Notes: a model not told the origin generated them from the sequence alone. A DNA stretch of 64,000 bases from JAOUEA01 sp963762075 (GCA_963762075.1 CAVXJC010000003.1:248001-312000), one strand, 5' to 3'. Shown: positions 18,823 to 27,510, numbered from the stretch's first letter. Made by a program: numbers and translations.

Positions 18823-20466
18823 GTGAGCGAGCCGCACCGAGCGCCCGAGGCCCCGAGTCAGGACCGATCGCACACATCGCTGTCCGGCGAGCCCGTTCCG
18901 GCGCTCGTCGGGCCCGACGATGCGGCAGAGCGCAACCTCGATTCGGCGCTCGGCGTGCCGGGCTTTCCCCCCTACACCCGCGGCGTCTATCCCTCGATGT
19001 ACCGGGGTCGGCTGTGGACGATGCGCCAGTTCGCAGGGTTCGGCTCGCCCGCGGAGACCAACGCCCGGTACCGATTCCTGCTGGATCAGGGCCAGGGAGG
19101 GTTGAGCGTCGCGTTCGACATGCCCACACTCATGGGGCTCGACTCCGACGATCCGTTGAGCGAAGGCGAGGTCGGACGCTGCGGCGTCGCGACCGACTCG
19201 CTCGACGATTTCGAGACCCTCTTCGACGGCATCCCCCTCGGCGACATCACCACGTCGATGACGATCTCCGGGCCGGCGCCGATCGCGTTCGCCTTCTTCC
19301 TCTCGACGGCGGAACGCCAGGGCGTCGACTGGCAGCGGCTCGACGGCACGTTGCAGACCGACATCCTCAAGGAGTACATCGCCCAGAAGGAATGGCTCTT
19401 CCCACCGCGGCCGCACCTGCGCCTCATCGGCGACCTGATGGCGTTCTGCGCCGAGCACGTGCCGCGGTTCCATCCGATCAGCGTGAGCGGCTATCACATC
19501 AGGGAAGCGGGAGCCACCGCGGCGCAGGAGCTCGCGTTCACACTCGCCGACGGGTTCGCCTACGTCGAGCTCGGCCTCGAGCGTGGTCTCGACCCGGCAC
19601 GCTTCGTGCCGGGGTTGTCGTTCTTCTTCAACAGCCACATCGATCTGCTCGAAGAGCTCGGCAAGTTCCGGGCTGCACGCCGGATCTGGGAACGCTGGCT
19701 CCGCGAGCGTTACGCCGTGGAAGACGACGACGCGCGGCGCCTGCGGTTCCACACCCAGACCGCGGGTGTGTCGAACACCGCGCAGCAGCCCATGAACAAC
19801 GTCGTTCGCACGGCGCTCGAGGCGCTCACCGCGGTACTCGGCGGTACCCAGTCGCTGCACACGAACGCACTCGACGAGGTGCTGGCGCTGCCGACCGAGC
19901 ACGCGGCCCGGCTGGCGCTCCGCACCCAGCAGGTGATCGCCTATGAGAGTGGCATCCCCGATGTGACCGACCCGCTCGGCGGTTCCTACGTCGTCGAGCG
20001 CGCGACCGATGCGATCGAGGCGAAGGCCGAGGAGCTGTTCGCACACATCGACGAGATGGGCAAGGGCTCGATGCTCGAGGGCGTGCTCGAGGGCATCGAG
20101 CGCGGATGGTTCCAGCAGCTCATCGCCGAGGCCGCGTTCTCGGAGCAACGTCGTCTCGAATCCGGCGATCTCGTGAAGGTCGGGGTCAACGCCTTCGTCG
20201 ACCCCGGCGCAGCGTCGGTGGACACCCTCGTCATCGGTCCCGAGGCAGAGGCCGGGCAGCTCGAGTCCGTCGCCCGCACGCGCTCACATCGCGATCGGGC
20301 CGCGGCCGACGGGGCACTCGCCCGACTGAGTTCGGCCGCGGCCGACGAGCACGCCGAGCTCATCGGTCCGTTGCTCGAGTGCTCGCGTGCGCTTTGCACG
20401 GAAGGGGAGATCGTGCGGGCGCTGCGGTCGGTCTTCGGCGAGTATCGGGAGACGCCTCGCTATTAG
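18823..20466 (+). CDS. icmA: Acyl-CoA mutase large subunit, isobutyryl-CoA type
   Basis: Catalytic TIM-barrel subunit of a B12-dependent acyl-CoA mutase, 547 residues. It stops before the cobalamin-binding domain, so a separate small B12 subunit is needed and is not in this window. The residues that set substrate are Phe70 (WTMRQF) and Gln188 (YIAQKE), 118 apart. Isobutyryl-CoA mutase has Phe/Gln at these places, methylmalonyl-CoA mutase Tyr/Arg. The enzyme should therefore interconvert isobutyryl-CoA and butyryl-CoA. GTG 18823 is preferred over ATG 18802 because an AGGAG site sits five bases before it. Confidence 0.85.
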   Translation: MSEPHRAPEAPSQDRSHTSLSGEPVPALVGPDDAAERNLDSALGVPGFPPYTRGVYPSMYRGRLWTMRQFAGFGSPAETNARYRFLLDQGQGGLSVAFDMPTLMGLDSDDPLSEGEVGRCGVATDSLDDFETLFDGIPLGDITTSMTISGPAPIAFAFFLSTAERQGVDWQRLDGTLQTDILKEYIAQKEWLFPPRPHLRLIGDLMAFCAEHVPRFHPISVSGYHIREAGATAAQELAFTLADGFAYVELGLERGLDPARFVPGLSFFFNSHIDLLEELGKFRAARRIWERWLRERYAVEDDDARRLRFHTQTAGVSNTAQQPMNNVVRTALEALTAVLGGTQSLHTNALDEVLALPTEHAARLALRTQQVIAYESGIPDVTDPLGGSYVVERATDAIEAKAEELFAHIDEMGKGSMLEGVLEGIERGWFQQLIAEAAFSEQRRLESGDLVKVGVNAFVDPGAASVDTLVIGPEAEAGQLESVARTRSHRDRAAADGALARLSSAAADEHAELIGPLLECSRALCTEGEIVRALRSVFGEYRETPRY

Positions 20467-20475
20467 CTGCCCCTT

Positions 20476-20512
20476 CTCGTTGTTGCAAGCCTTTGCAAGA
20501 ACGAGGTACGTT
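20476..20512 (+). promoter_or_regulatory. Operator-promoter of the metal ABC transporter
   Basis: A 30-bp imperfect palindrome at 20476-20505 (12 of 15 pairs match) holds two TTGCAA half sites at 20483-20488 and 20493-20498. The first can act as the -35; TACGTT at 20507-20512 is the -10 with an 18-base spacer, seven bases from the ATG. A bound repressor would block the promoter. The half sites resemble those of Fur-family Nur/Zur-type boxes. A similar element lies before the Fur-family gene at 28607. Confidence 0.6.
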
Positions 20513-20519
20513 GGGGATC

Positions 20520-21545
20520 ATGCGAACCATCGATGTCCGAGAGCGGCCCGGCAGGCTCGTGTTCATGCTGCTGGTGATCTCGGCGCCCGCGGTCGGATGC
20601 GCCGCCAGCGGCTCGACCGGTAGAGACGGCGACGACGGCCGGGTCGCCGTGGTCACGACCGTCTCACCCATCACCAACATCGTCCAGAACGTCGGGGGCT
20701 CGGCCGTGGCGATCACCGGCATCGTGCCCGAGGGCGCGAACAGCCACACGTTCGAGCCCGCTCCCAGCGACGCCGCACTGATGGAACAGGCCGACATCGT
20801 CTTCATGAACGGGCTGCATCTCGAGGAACCCACCCTCGAGCTCGCCGAGGCCAACGCGAGCGATGATGTGCCGATCGTGCAGCTCGGGGAGATGACGATC
20901 GGCCCCGACGAGTACATCTTCGACTTCAGCTATCCGAAGGCCGAAGGTGACCCGAATCCGCACCTGTGGACGAACCCGGAGTACGTGAGCCGCTACGCGC
21001 AGATCGTGGGCCGCGAGCTCACATCGATCGATCCGGGCAACGCCGCGATGTACGAGCGCAACGTCGAGGCGTTCGTCGCGCGCATCGATGAGCTCGGCGA
21101 ACTGGTGCGCGAGGTGACCGAGACCGTGCCACCGGCGAACCGAGCGCTGCTCACCTACCACGACTCCTTCCCCTACTTCGCTCGGGAGTACGGGTGGCGG
21201 ATCATCGGTGCCGTGCAACCGTCGGACTTCTCCGACCCGACACCGCAGGAGGTCGCGGGCCTGATCGATCAGATCCACACGGAGCACATCCCTGCGATCT
21301 TCGGCTCGGAAGTCTTCCCCAGCCCCGTCCTCGAACAGATCGCGGCCGAGACCGGCGCCACATACGTCGACGATCTGCGCGACGACGACCTTCCCGGCGA
21401 GGTCGGAGACCCCGGGCACAGCTACCTCGGCCTGATGGTCTTCGACTACACGACGTTCATGTCGGCGCTCGGCGGCGACGCCGCACCTCTCGCGGACCTC
21501 GACGTGTCGAACCTGCACGAGGGCAACGCGGAGTACAGGAGCTGA
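20520..21545 (+). CDS. Metal ABC transporter substrate-binding lipoprotein
   Basis: Cluster A-I (TroA/ZnuA/PsaA) metal-binding protein of 341 residues, with a lipobox ending in Cys27 (AVGC). Likely metal ligands are the His in NSHTFEP, the His in NPHLW, the Glu in FGSEVF and a His in GHSYLG, where PsaA-type proteins usually have Asp. The long His-rich loop typical of ZnuA is absent, so manganese or iron is as likely as zinc. It heads a three-gene operon directly after a palindromic operator, which suggests repression by sufficient metal. Confidence 0.88.
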   Translation: MRTIDVRERPGRLVFMLLVISAPAVGCAASGSTGRDGDDGRVAVVTTVSPITNIVQNVGGSAVAITGIVPEGANSHTFEPAPSDAALMEQADIVFMNGLHLEEPTLELAEANASDDVPIVQLGEMTIGPDEYIFDFSYPKAEGDPNPHLWTNPEYVSRYAQIVGRELTSIDPGNAAMYERNVEAFVARIDELGELVREVTETVPPANRALLTYHDSFPYFAREYGWRIIGAVQPSDFSDPTPQEVAGLIDQIHTEHIPAIFGSEVFPSPVLEQIAAETGATYVDDLRDDDLPGEVGDPGHSYLGLMVFDYTTFMSALGGDAAPLADLDVSNLHEGNAEYRS

Positions 21546-21548
21546 CGC

Positions 21549-22355
21549 ATGACCGGCGCGCTCATCGAGCTCGAGAGGGTCACGTGCAGGTACAGCCACG
21601 ACCCGGTGCTCTTGAACGTCGACCTGCGGGTCGAGGCCGGCGACTTCATCGGGGTCGTAGGTCCGAGCGGATCGGGCAAGAGCACGCTGTTGAAGGCGAT
21701 CGCCGGAACCGTGAACCCGATCGCGGGGAGGATCGAACGGAAGCGTGCCCTCGCTGTCGGGTACGTGCCCCAAGTGGAGACGGTGAACTGGTTCTTCCCC
21801 GTGACCGTGCTCGAAGCGGTCCTGATGGCTCGCATCGACGGCAGACGGCTTCCCTGGCCGTCGAAGCGTGAGCTGCGATCGGCGCACGGGGTGCTCGACC
21901 GGCTCGGGCTCGAAGCGCTCGCAACGCGCCACATCCGCGAGCTCTCGGGCGGTCAACAGCAGCGGGTCTTCATCGCGCGCGCGCTGCTCGGAGAACCCGA
22001 TCTGCTGCTGCTCGACGAGCCTACGAGCGGCGTCGACGTTCGCACCCGCCACGACGTGATGCACGTGATCCACGAGCTGCACCACGACGGACTCGCGATC
22101 GTGCTCACGACCCACGACCTGAACGGCATCGCCGCGCACCTTCCGTACCTCGTGTGTCTCAACCGCGAGGTGATCGCGCACGGCTTGCCGTCGCGCGTGA
22201 TCACACCGGACGTGCTGGAACGCACGTACGGCGCCCCCCTCGAGGTCTTGAGCCACGGCGGTATGCCGATCGTGGTGGAGCAGTATCCGGAGCTGGCCGA
22301 AGGTCTCGCGAGCATCGGTGCGCTTCGAGAAGGGCATCATGAGCACCCTGCTTGA
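21549..22355 (+). CDS. Metal ABC transporter ATPase
   Basis: ATPase of the Mn/Zn-type importer, 268 residues, with Walker A GPSGSGKST, signature LSGGQQQR, Walker B LLLLDEP and switch His in TTHD. It starts three bases after the binding protein gene and overlaps the permease gene by 17 bases. Family members of the ZnuC/MntB group have the same length and layout. Confidence 0.92.
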   Translation: MTGALIELERVTCRYSHDPVLLNVDLRVEAGDFIGVVGPSGSGKSTLLKAIAGTVNPIAGRIERKRALAVGYVPQVETVNWFFPVTVLEAVLMARIDGRRLPWPSKRELRSAHGVLDRLGLEALATRHIRELSGGQQQRVFIARALLGEPDLLLLDEPTSGVDVRTRHDVMHVIHELHHDGLAIVLTTHDLNGIAAHLPYLVCLNREVIAHGLPSRVITPDVLERTYGAPLEVLSHGGMPIVVEQYPELAEGLASIGALREGHHEHPA

Positions 22356-23184
22356 GCCGTTCGCTTACGAGTTCTTCATGCGGGCCCTGATCGTTGCGAC
22401 GGTGAGCGGCGCGCTCTGCGGGCTGATCGGCGTGTACGTGGTGCTGCGAGGCATGAGCTACATCGGCCACGGGCTCTCCCACGCGATCTTCGGATGGGCC
22501 GTCGCCAGCACGGTCGTGGGTGTCAACGTGTTCCTGGGAGCAGGAGTGGGGGGGCTCGCCGCGGCCTTGTTCATCAACCGCGTGGCACGTCGCCGATCGA
22601 TCGGCGCCGACGCCGCGATCGGCGTCATCACATCGGCCAGTTTCGCGATCGGCATCGTCCTCATCTCGGTACGGGGCACGTTCGTCGACTTCGAAGGGCT
22701 GCTGTGGGGCGACGTGCTGGGTGTGGCGCCCATCGACGTCACGGTCGTCGTGCTCGTCGCCGCGGCGACCGCCGTCTCCGTCTTCCTCGGGTACAGGTCG
22801 CTGCTGTTCTCGACCTTCGATCCTGAAGTCGCGGAAGTCTCGGGCGTGCGAACGGGGCGCGTCGACCTGCTGCTCGCCGTGATGCTCACCGCAACGATCG
22901 CGGCCACCATGAACGTGCTCGGGGTCACGATGATCGCGGCCATGCTGGTGATCCCGCCCGTCATCGGTCGGCTGCTCACCGACAGCTTCGGCCGCATGTT
23001 GTGCATCTCGGTCGCCCTCGGCACCATCTGTGGATTCGTGGGTGTCTACGGTTCGTACTACCTGGACTGGTCGTCTGGGGCCACGGTGGTGCTTGCCGCC
23101 GCCGGGTTGTTCGTGCTGGCGTTCATGTGGACGAGCATCCGCGGGCGAGACCTGCCCGCTGGCATCTCCCTGGACACCCACTGA
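22339..23184 (+). CDS. Metal ABC transporter permease
   Basis: ABC-3 family permease of 281 residues with about eight hydrophobic helices. The conserved segments VVLRGMSYIGHGLSHA and GVTMIAAMLVIPP match ZnuB/MntC/SitC permeases. ATG 22339 is preferred to the upstream GTG 22318 because it is preceded by a GAGAAGGG site and begins with the normal family N-terminus. It closes the operon. Confidence 0.9.
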   Translation: MSTLLEPFAYEFFMRALIVATVSGALCGLIGVYVVLRGMSYIGHGLSHAIFGWAVASTVVGVNVFLGAGVGGLAAALFINRVARRRSIGADAAIGVITSASFAIGIVLISVRGTFVDFEGLLWGDVLGVAPIDVTVVVLVAAATAVSVFLGYRSLLFSTFDPEVAEVSGVRTGRVDLLLAVMLTATIAATMNVLGVTMIAAMLVIPPVIGRLLTDSFGRMLCISVALGTICGFVGVYGSYYLDWSSGATVVLAAAGLFVLAFMWTSIRGRDLPAGISLDTH

Positions 23185-23187
23185 CTA

Positions 23188-23220
23188 GGGAACAGCAGGT
23201 CTGGGAAGCGAGGTGTTCCC
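23188..23220. terminator. Possible terminator between convergent genes
   Basis: A 7-bp inverted repeat (GGGAACA / TGTTCCC) with a 19-base loop lies between the convergent permease and Tat-protein genes. There is no T-run, so this is a weak call. Confidence 0.25.
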
Positions 23221-23296
23221 ACGGCGCGGACCGACCATCGCGGGCTCCAACCCCCGCACGTTCGGAGAGCGCACGGCCGCTGGCTCGCGAGCCTTC

Positions 23297-23956
23297 CTAT
23301 CCGAGCAGGAACCATGCCACGGGCATGGCCTGGGGAGCTCGGCGGTTCAGATGCACGGTGAAGCTGCCGTTCGCAGCGTCCGGCACGGCGGCCTCGATAT
23401 GAGTACCCGCGAGCCTCCGCTGCGACGAGGCGAACACGAGCGTCTCGCTGGAGATCGGTGAGACGCTCACCTTGGCGGTGCGTGCTCCTGCCGGCACGGT
23501 GACGGTTCCGCTCCGTGTGAAGCTCGCCACGCCTTCGACGCGAAGCGCCGTTCCTTGCGGTACCGCAGTTTGGGCACGGATCGCGGTGCCGTCGTACGTG
23601 AGGGCGTGCACACCCACGCCGTAGTCGCTCACGGTGTAGACGCCGATCTGGTCGCCCACTCCGACCACGCCGATGTACGGAGCTGTTCCACGGAGGCCGT
23701 AGCCGTCCGAGCTCGTGCTCTCGCCCACGACCGCTGCGTCATCGGTGTCGGCAACGACGTGCAGGCCGCCGTCGTCGCTCGAAAGCCTGGTCGTGTTGGC
23801 CGCGGTGTTCTCCTGTCCGATCTTCAAGTTATCGCCATCGGCGGCGTTCGCGGTCGCCGGCATCACGGCGTCCACCGCAACGACGGCAACCCCGGCGGCG
23901 CTGCCCGCGAGGAGGCGCCGTCGCGTGGTCGTCTTCGAACCGTTGGAACGGGGCAT
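23297..23956 (-). CDS. Tat-exported beta-rich protein, unknown function
   Basis: I do not recognise a named function. The 219-residue product starts with a Tat signal (TTTRRRLLAG, then a hydrophobic stretch and an AxA-like ATANAA cleavage site). The mature part is rich in Gly, Val, Thr and Ser with short repeats of GVV/GVGVH-type turns that suggest a beta-solenoid or beta-sandwich, and it ends in a strand-rich domain with FTVHLNRRAP. ATG 23956 is supported by an AAGGAGGT site just upstream. It stands alone, convergent with the metal transporter. Confidence 0.72.
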   Translation of the reverse strand: MPRSNGSKTTTRRRLLAGSAAGVAVVAVDAVMPATANAADGDNLKIGQENTAANTTRLSSDDGGLHVVADTDDAAVVGESTSSDGYGLRGTAPYIGVVGVGDQIGVYTVSDYGVGVHALTYDGTAIRAQTAVPQGTALRVEGVASFTRSGTVTVPAGARTAKVSVSPISSETLVFASSQRRLAGTHIEAAVPDAANGSFTVHLNRRAPQAMPVAWFLLG

Positions 23957-24283
23957 CAAGACCTCCTTCGTGTCGTGGACGATCGTCGCCTGCAGTACGG
24001 CCGCGGGTCAACCGGCCGATGGTCTCGATCCGGCCGGTGTCCGATGTGCTAGGTGCGAGGCTCGCGCCGTTGGCTGCGACCGACCGATTCCACCTCGCCC
24101 AGGTGAACATCGCGCTGCCCAGGGCGCCCCTGGATTCACCCGAGCTGGCGAGTTCCTCGAGCTTCTGGCGCCCATCGATGCGCCGTCGCAGGGAGTGGTT
24201 CGAGAAGAATGCCCGAGTCTTCACGGCGTTTCGGATGGGAACCGCCCACCGTCGGGGCTCATCATCACCCTAGACTCCGGATG
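23957..24283. other. Intergenic region between divergent genes
   Basis: This 327-base stretch separates the Tat-exported protein (minus) from the LysE-like gene (plus). A minus-strand open frame starts at 24224 and runs on into the Tat gene, but it has no family likeness and no ribosome site, so I treat it as chance. The only element I can name is the -10 box of the LysE gene at 24271. Confidence 0.5.
24271..24276 (+). promoter_or_regulatory. -10 element of LysE-family gene
   Basis: TAGACT lies seven bases before the ATG at 24284 and four before the ATG at 24281. By the spacing seen elsewhere in the window the second ATG is the better start. Confidence 0.45.
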
Positions 24284-24949
24284 ATGCTATTGGATTCCGA
24301 CACGGTGGCGTTTATCGGGGTCGCGCTCATCGTCGTGATCACCCCCGGCCCGGACATGGTGCTCGTCACGACGCATGCCCTCGCGACGGGTCGGACCGCT
24401 GCTCGGATCGCGGCACTCGGGGTGTGCGCCGGCGTCTTGGTGCACGCGACAGCGGCGGTCATCGGGCTCTCGGCGTTGCTCGCCACGTCGTCGGTCGCCT
24501 TCTTCGTCGTGAAGGTCACGGGCGCAGCCTTCCTCATCGGGCTCGGTGTGCGCACGATCTGGAGCGCTCGCCGGCGCTCCGACCGGGCCCGGATCGATCT
24601 CCGCCCTGGGTCGGTGCTCCCATCGTCGATCGGCGTCGGATGGGTGCGCTTCGGGTCCTCGCCGTTCTGGCAGGGGTTCTGGAGCAACGTGCTCAACCCC
24701 AAAGTGGCGCTGCTGTTCCTGTCGCTACTTCCGCAGTTCGTCGAACCCGGTGAAGCGGCATTCATGAAGACCCTCATCCTGTCCGCGACGTTCCTCGCGA
24801 TGGGCCTCGCATGGTTGCTCTCCTACGTGGAAGTCGTGACTCGGGTCGCGGGATTCCTTCGCCATGACCGCATGCGCCGACGTATCGAGGTCGTAACTGG
24901 TGCCGTACTGGTCGCGCTAGGGCTCAGGATCGCTGTGCAGGATACATAG
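24284..24949 (+). CDS. LysE/RhtB-family amino-acid exporter
   Basis: Inner-membrane exporter of about 221 residues with roughly six helices. Typical family features are the N-terminal VVITPGPDM motif and the NPKVALLFLSLLPQF segment in the middle. Substrates are usually amino acids or small metabolites; none can be named here. The gene seems leaderless. A second family member is at 27511. Confidence 0.87.
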   Translation: MLLDSDTVAFIGVALIVVITPGPDMVLVTTHALATGRTAARIAALGVCAGVLVHATAAVIGLSALLATSSVAFFVVKVTGAAFLIGLGVRTIWSARRRSDRARIDLRPGSVLPSSIGVGWVRFGSSPFWQGFWSNVLNPKVALLFLSLLPQFVEPGEAAFMKTLILSATFLAMGLAWLLSYVEVVTRVAGFLRHDRMRRRIEVVTGAVLVALGLRIAVQDT

Positions 24950-25028
24950 GTCTTTCGAAGGCGACTGAGGGGGCCATCGGTTTCAGGCAGTGGTCTTCGC
25001 ACACAGAGGTGAGCACCCGACCGACGAT

Positions 25029-25529
25029 TCACTCGAGCGCGCGCAGGAGCTTGCGGAGCAAGCCGTCGAAGGTGCGGATCTCGGCCTGGGTGAACGAGCG
25101 AAGCAGGCGCTCCTCGTTGTGGAGGTGCGCCTCCACGGCGCGGTCGATGACGGCCATCCCGCGTCGTGTCAGCCGGACGAGCGCGCCCCGGCGGTCCTCT
25201 GGGTCGGGTCGGCGCTCGATGAGCCCAGACTCGGCGAGTCGATCGATGCGTTTCGTCGTGCCGCCCGAGGAGAGCATCGTGGCGCGCGCGAGCTCCGTGG
25301 GGCTGAGCTCGTACGGTGCACCCGACCGACGCAGCGCGGCGAGGAGATCGAACCAGCCGGGTTGGAGTCCGTGCGGTGCGAGCGCCCTCGACAGGCTCGA
25401 GTCGGAAAGACGTTCGGCCCTGAAGAGCCGCCCGAGCACCGCCATGGGTTCCGTGTTCAGCTCGGGTCGCTCGATGCGCCACTGCGCGATGATCCGATCG
25501 ATGTGGTCGGGCGGCTCCTTCCTCGACAT
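25029..25529 (-). CDS. MarR-family transcriptional regulator
   Basis: Winged-helix regulator of 166 residues. The helix-turn-helix segment LSPTELARATMLSSGGTTKRIDRL and the wing with RRPDPEDRRGALVRLT, including the family DxR, are clear. N- and C-terminal helices for dimer formation flank it. It is divergent from an oxidoreductase gene 103 bases away, which is likely its target. TAAACT on the minus strand (25536-25541), six bases from the ATG, suggests a leaderless transcript. Confidence 0.9.
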   Translation of the reverse strand: MSRKEPPDHIDRIIAQWRIERPELNTEPMAVLGRLFRAERLSDSSLSRALAPHGLQPGWFDLLAALRRSGAPYELSPTELARATMLSSGGTTKRIDRLAESGLIERRPDPEDRRGALVRLTRRGMAVIDRAVEAHLHNEERLLRSFTQAEIRTFDGLLRKLLRALE

Positions 25530-25632
25530 CGTGCTAGTTTACTTCCCTATGAGATGCTTACCAGGAAGGTATCTGCGGACGTAGGCGATCAGTCGATCTC
25601 CACGACGATCGATCGGAAGGAAGGAGCACCGG
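25530..25632. promoter_or_regulatory. Divergent MarR/oxidoreductase control region
   Basis: Holds the minus-strand -10 TAAACT (25536-25541) for the MarR gene and a GGAAGGAAGGAG ribosome site for the plus-strand gene. An inverted repeat TACC-N5-GGTA lies near 25559-25571, and an ACTTCC / GGAAGGT pair flanks it more widely. These are candidate MarR operator parts. Confidence 0.4.
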
Positions 25633-26589
25633 ATGAGGGTTCAGGCAGGGCACGCAGGACAGACGCCGCCTACGATGCGGGCGATCTGCCTACGGGCGCC
25701 CGGTGGCCCCGAGGCCCTGTTCCTCGAGGAAGTCCAGACGCCGAAGATCGCGGGCGGAGAGGTGCTCGTGCGGGTCCACGCGACCGCGATCACGAAGGAC
25801 GAGTTGGAGTGGCCTGTCGATCGACTCCCCGCGACGCCCTCGTACGAGCTGTCCGGGGAAGTGGTCGCGATCACGCCGGAGATCAGGACCCTCGCGATCG
25901 GTGATGCCGTGTACGCGTTGTCCAGCTTCGACCGCGACGGTGCGGCAGCAGACTTCGTCGCCGTTCCCGCGGAGCTCCTGGCCGCCAAGCCACGGTCGCT
26001 CGATCACGTGTCGAGCGCGGCGATCCCGCTTTCGGCCTTGAGCGCCTGGCAGGGGCTTTTCGATCACGGGCATCTGGAAGAGGGTGAGCGGGTCCTGATC
26101 CTCGGAGCCGCCGGCGGCGTTGGGCACCTGGCGACCCAGCTCGCCCGGTGGCGAGGCGCCTACGTGATCGGCACGGCATCTCCGGCCGGCCGCGAGGCTG
26201 CCGAGGGCTTCGGCGCCCATGAGGTGCTCGACGGCTCGGACGCGAACCTCATGGGGTCGCTCGATCCGGTCGACCTCGTGTTCGACACCGTGGGAGGCGA
26301 GGCGCTCGAGCGATCGGCGGCGATCGTCCGTGACGGCGGGAGGCTCGTCTCGGTCGCCGAGGAGCCGCCCGAGATCTCGGGGGAGAGGAACGTCGAGACC
26401 ACGTACTTCGTCGTCGAGCCCGACCGGGAGCAGCTCGTCGAGCTGGCCCGCCTCGTGGACAGCGGTGATGTCCGCCCGGCGATCGATTCCGTGTTCCCGC
26501 TTGACGAAGCTCGATCGGCGTTCCTCCGCACGATGGAGCGCGGAAAGCGCGGCAAGGTTGTCCTCCGAGTCGAAGAGCAAGCAGGGTGA
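25633..26589 (+). CDS. Quinone-oxidoreductase-like MDR enzyme
   Basis: Zinc-free medium-chain dehydrogenase/reductase of 318 residues in the quinone oxidoreductase group. The catalytic-domain start MRAICLRAPGGPEAL lies at residue 15, and the cofactor motif GAAGGVGHLATQLAR (AxxGxxG, NADPH type) is at about residue 158. No zinc-binding cysteines are present. ATG 25633 has a good ribosome site, though ATG 25675 would match the usual family start. Divergent from a MarR regulator, as for many stress-induced enone or quinone reductases. Confidence 0.87.
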   Translation: MRVQAGHAGQTPPTMRAICLRAPGGPEALFLEEVQTPKIAGGEVLVRVHATAITKDELEWPVDRLPATPSYELSGEVVAITPEIRTLAIGDAVYALSSFDRDGAAADFVAVPAELLAAKPRSLDHVSSAAIPLSALSAWQGLFDHGHLEEGERVLILGAAGGVGHLATQLARWRGAYVIGTASPAGREAAEGFGAHEVLDGSDANLMGSLDPVDLVFDTVGGEALERSAAIVRDGGRLVSVAEEPPEISGERNVETTYFVVEPDREQLVELARLVDSGDVRPAIDSVFPLDEARSAFLRTMERGKRGKVVLRVEEQAG

Positions 26590-27377
26590 CGAGCCACCGT
26601 GAGAAGGCGCAAGCGTTCCGGGCGTTGCACGAGGGGGCGCCCTTCATGATCCCGAACCCCTGGGACGCCGGCTCGGCCCGGGTGTTGGCGGCGCTGGGAT
26701 TCGATGCGCTCGCCAGCACCAGCTCTGGCCTCGCGTTCACGCTCGGGCGCCTCGACGGCACCGTCACTGTGGACGAGATGGTCGACCATGCCGCCAGCCT
26801 CGATCGGGCGACAGATCTTCCGGTCTCGGTCGATCTCGAGAACGGCTATGGGTCCGATCCTCAGAGCGCCGCCAACGCGATCACCCGGGTCGCCGAGGCG
26901 GGAGCGGTCGGCGGCTCGATCGAGGACTTCGACCGTGCTGGACACCTCTATGAGAAGGGTCAGGCGGTCGATCGGATCGTCGCCGCGGTCGAGGCTGCGC
27001 GGGCGGTCGACGTGCCGTTCACGTTGACGGCCCGGGCTGAGAACCACATCCGGGACAACCCCGATCTGCACGACACGATCTCGCGCCTGCAGGCGTTCGA
27101 GGAGGCCGGCGCCGACGTGCTGTACGCACCCGGTCTGGCCACGGTCGATGAGATCGAAGCGGTGTGTGGAGCCGTCACCCGGCCGGTCAATGTCTTGGCG
27201 CTGCCCGGTCTTACCCTCGCCGAGATCTACGAGGCCGGTGCACAGCGGGTCAGTGTGGGCGGGGGGATGACGTGGATCGCCGTCAGCGCGATGGCGAGCG
27301 CAGCCCGGTCGATGCTCGAGACCGGCGATCTTTCCTCGCTCGCCACCGATCTCCCGCTCGAGCGATGGTTCACGTGA
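26586..27377 (+). CDS. PEP mutase / isocitrate lyase superfamily protein
   Basis: TIM-barrel enzyme of 263 residues with the superfamily segments PNPWDAGSA, VDLENGYG (metal-binding acids) and GGSIEDF. It lacks the KKCGH loop of true isocitrate lyase. Relatives include phosphonomutase-like and oxaloacetate or carboxyphosphonoenolpyruvate enzymes; the real substrate cannot be inferred. The GTG overlaps the stop of the oxidoreductase (GTGA), so both are co-translated under the same probable MarR control. Confidence 0.82.
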   Translation: MTSHREKAQAFRALHEGAPFMIPNPWDAGSARVLAALGFDALASTSSGLAFTLGRLDGTVTVDEMVDHAASLDRATDLPVSVDLENGYGSDPQSAANAITRVAEAGAVGGSIEDFDRAGHLYEKGQAVDRIVAAVEAARAVDVPFTLTARAENHIRDNPDLHDTISRLQAFEEAGADVLYAPGLATVDEIEAVCGAVTRPVNVLALPGLTLAEIYEAGAQRVSVGGGMTWIAVSAMASAARSMLETGDLSSLATDLPLERWFT

Positions 27378-27498
27378 TGCTGCCGGCCTGCGGATCCCAC
27401 GACCGAGTCCCGTGACGAGGACGCGGCTCGGATAGTCGATCGCCGGGCCGTTCCGACCACCGGGATCGGGGCTCGGGCTCCTGCACGTCACTCTCACG

Positions 27499-27504
27499 TA
27501 GCCT
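27499..27504 (+). promoter_or_regulatory. -10 element of second LysE-family gene
   Basis: TAGCCT ends six bases before the ATG at 27511, which implies a leaderless mRNA. No ribosome site is visible in front of the gene. Confidence 0.5.
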
Positions 27505-27510
27505 GACACG

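Noticed and set aside
18823..20466. Methylmalonyl-CoA mutase
   Set aside because: Substrate-setting residues are Phe and Gln, not Tyr and Arg, and there is no B12-binding domain in the protein.
20664..22346. Long minus-strand open frame (560 codons)
   Set aside because: It lies opposite the metal transporter genes, shows no family likeness, and has the composition expected from antisense reading of GC-rich codons.
23960..24224. Possible minus-strand gene before the Tat protein
   Set aside because: The frame runs on into the Tat gene, has no ribosome site or family likeness, and looks like chance.
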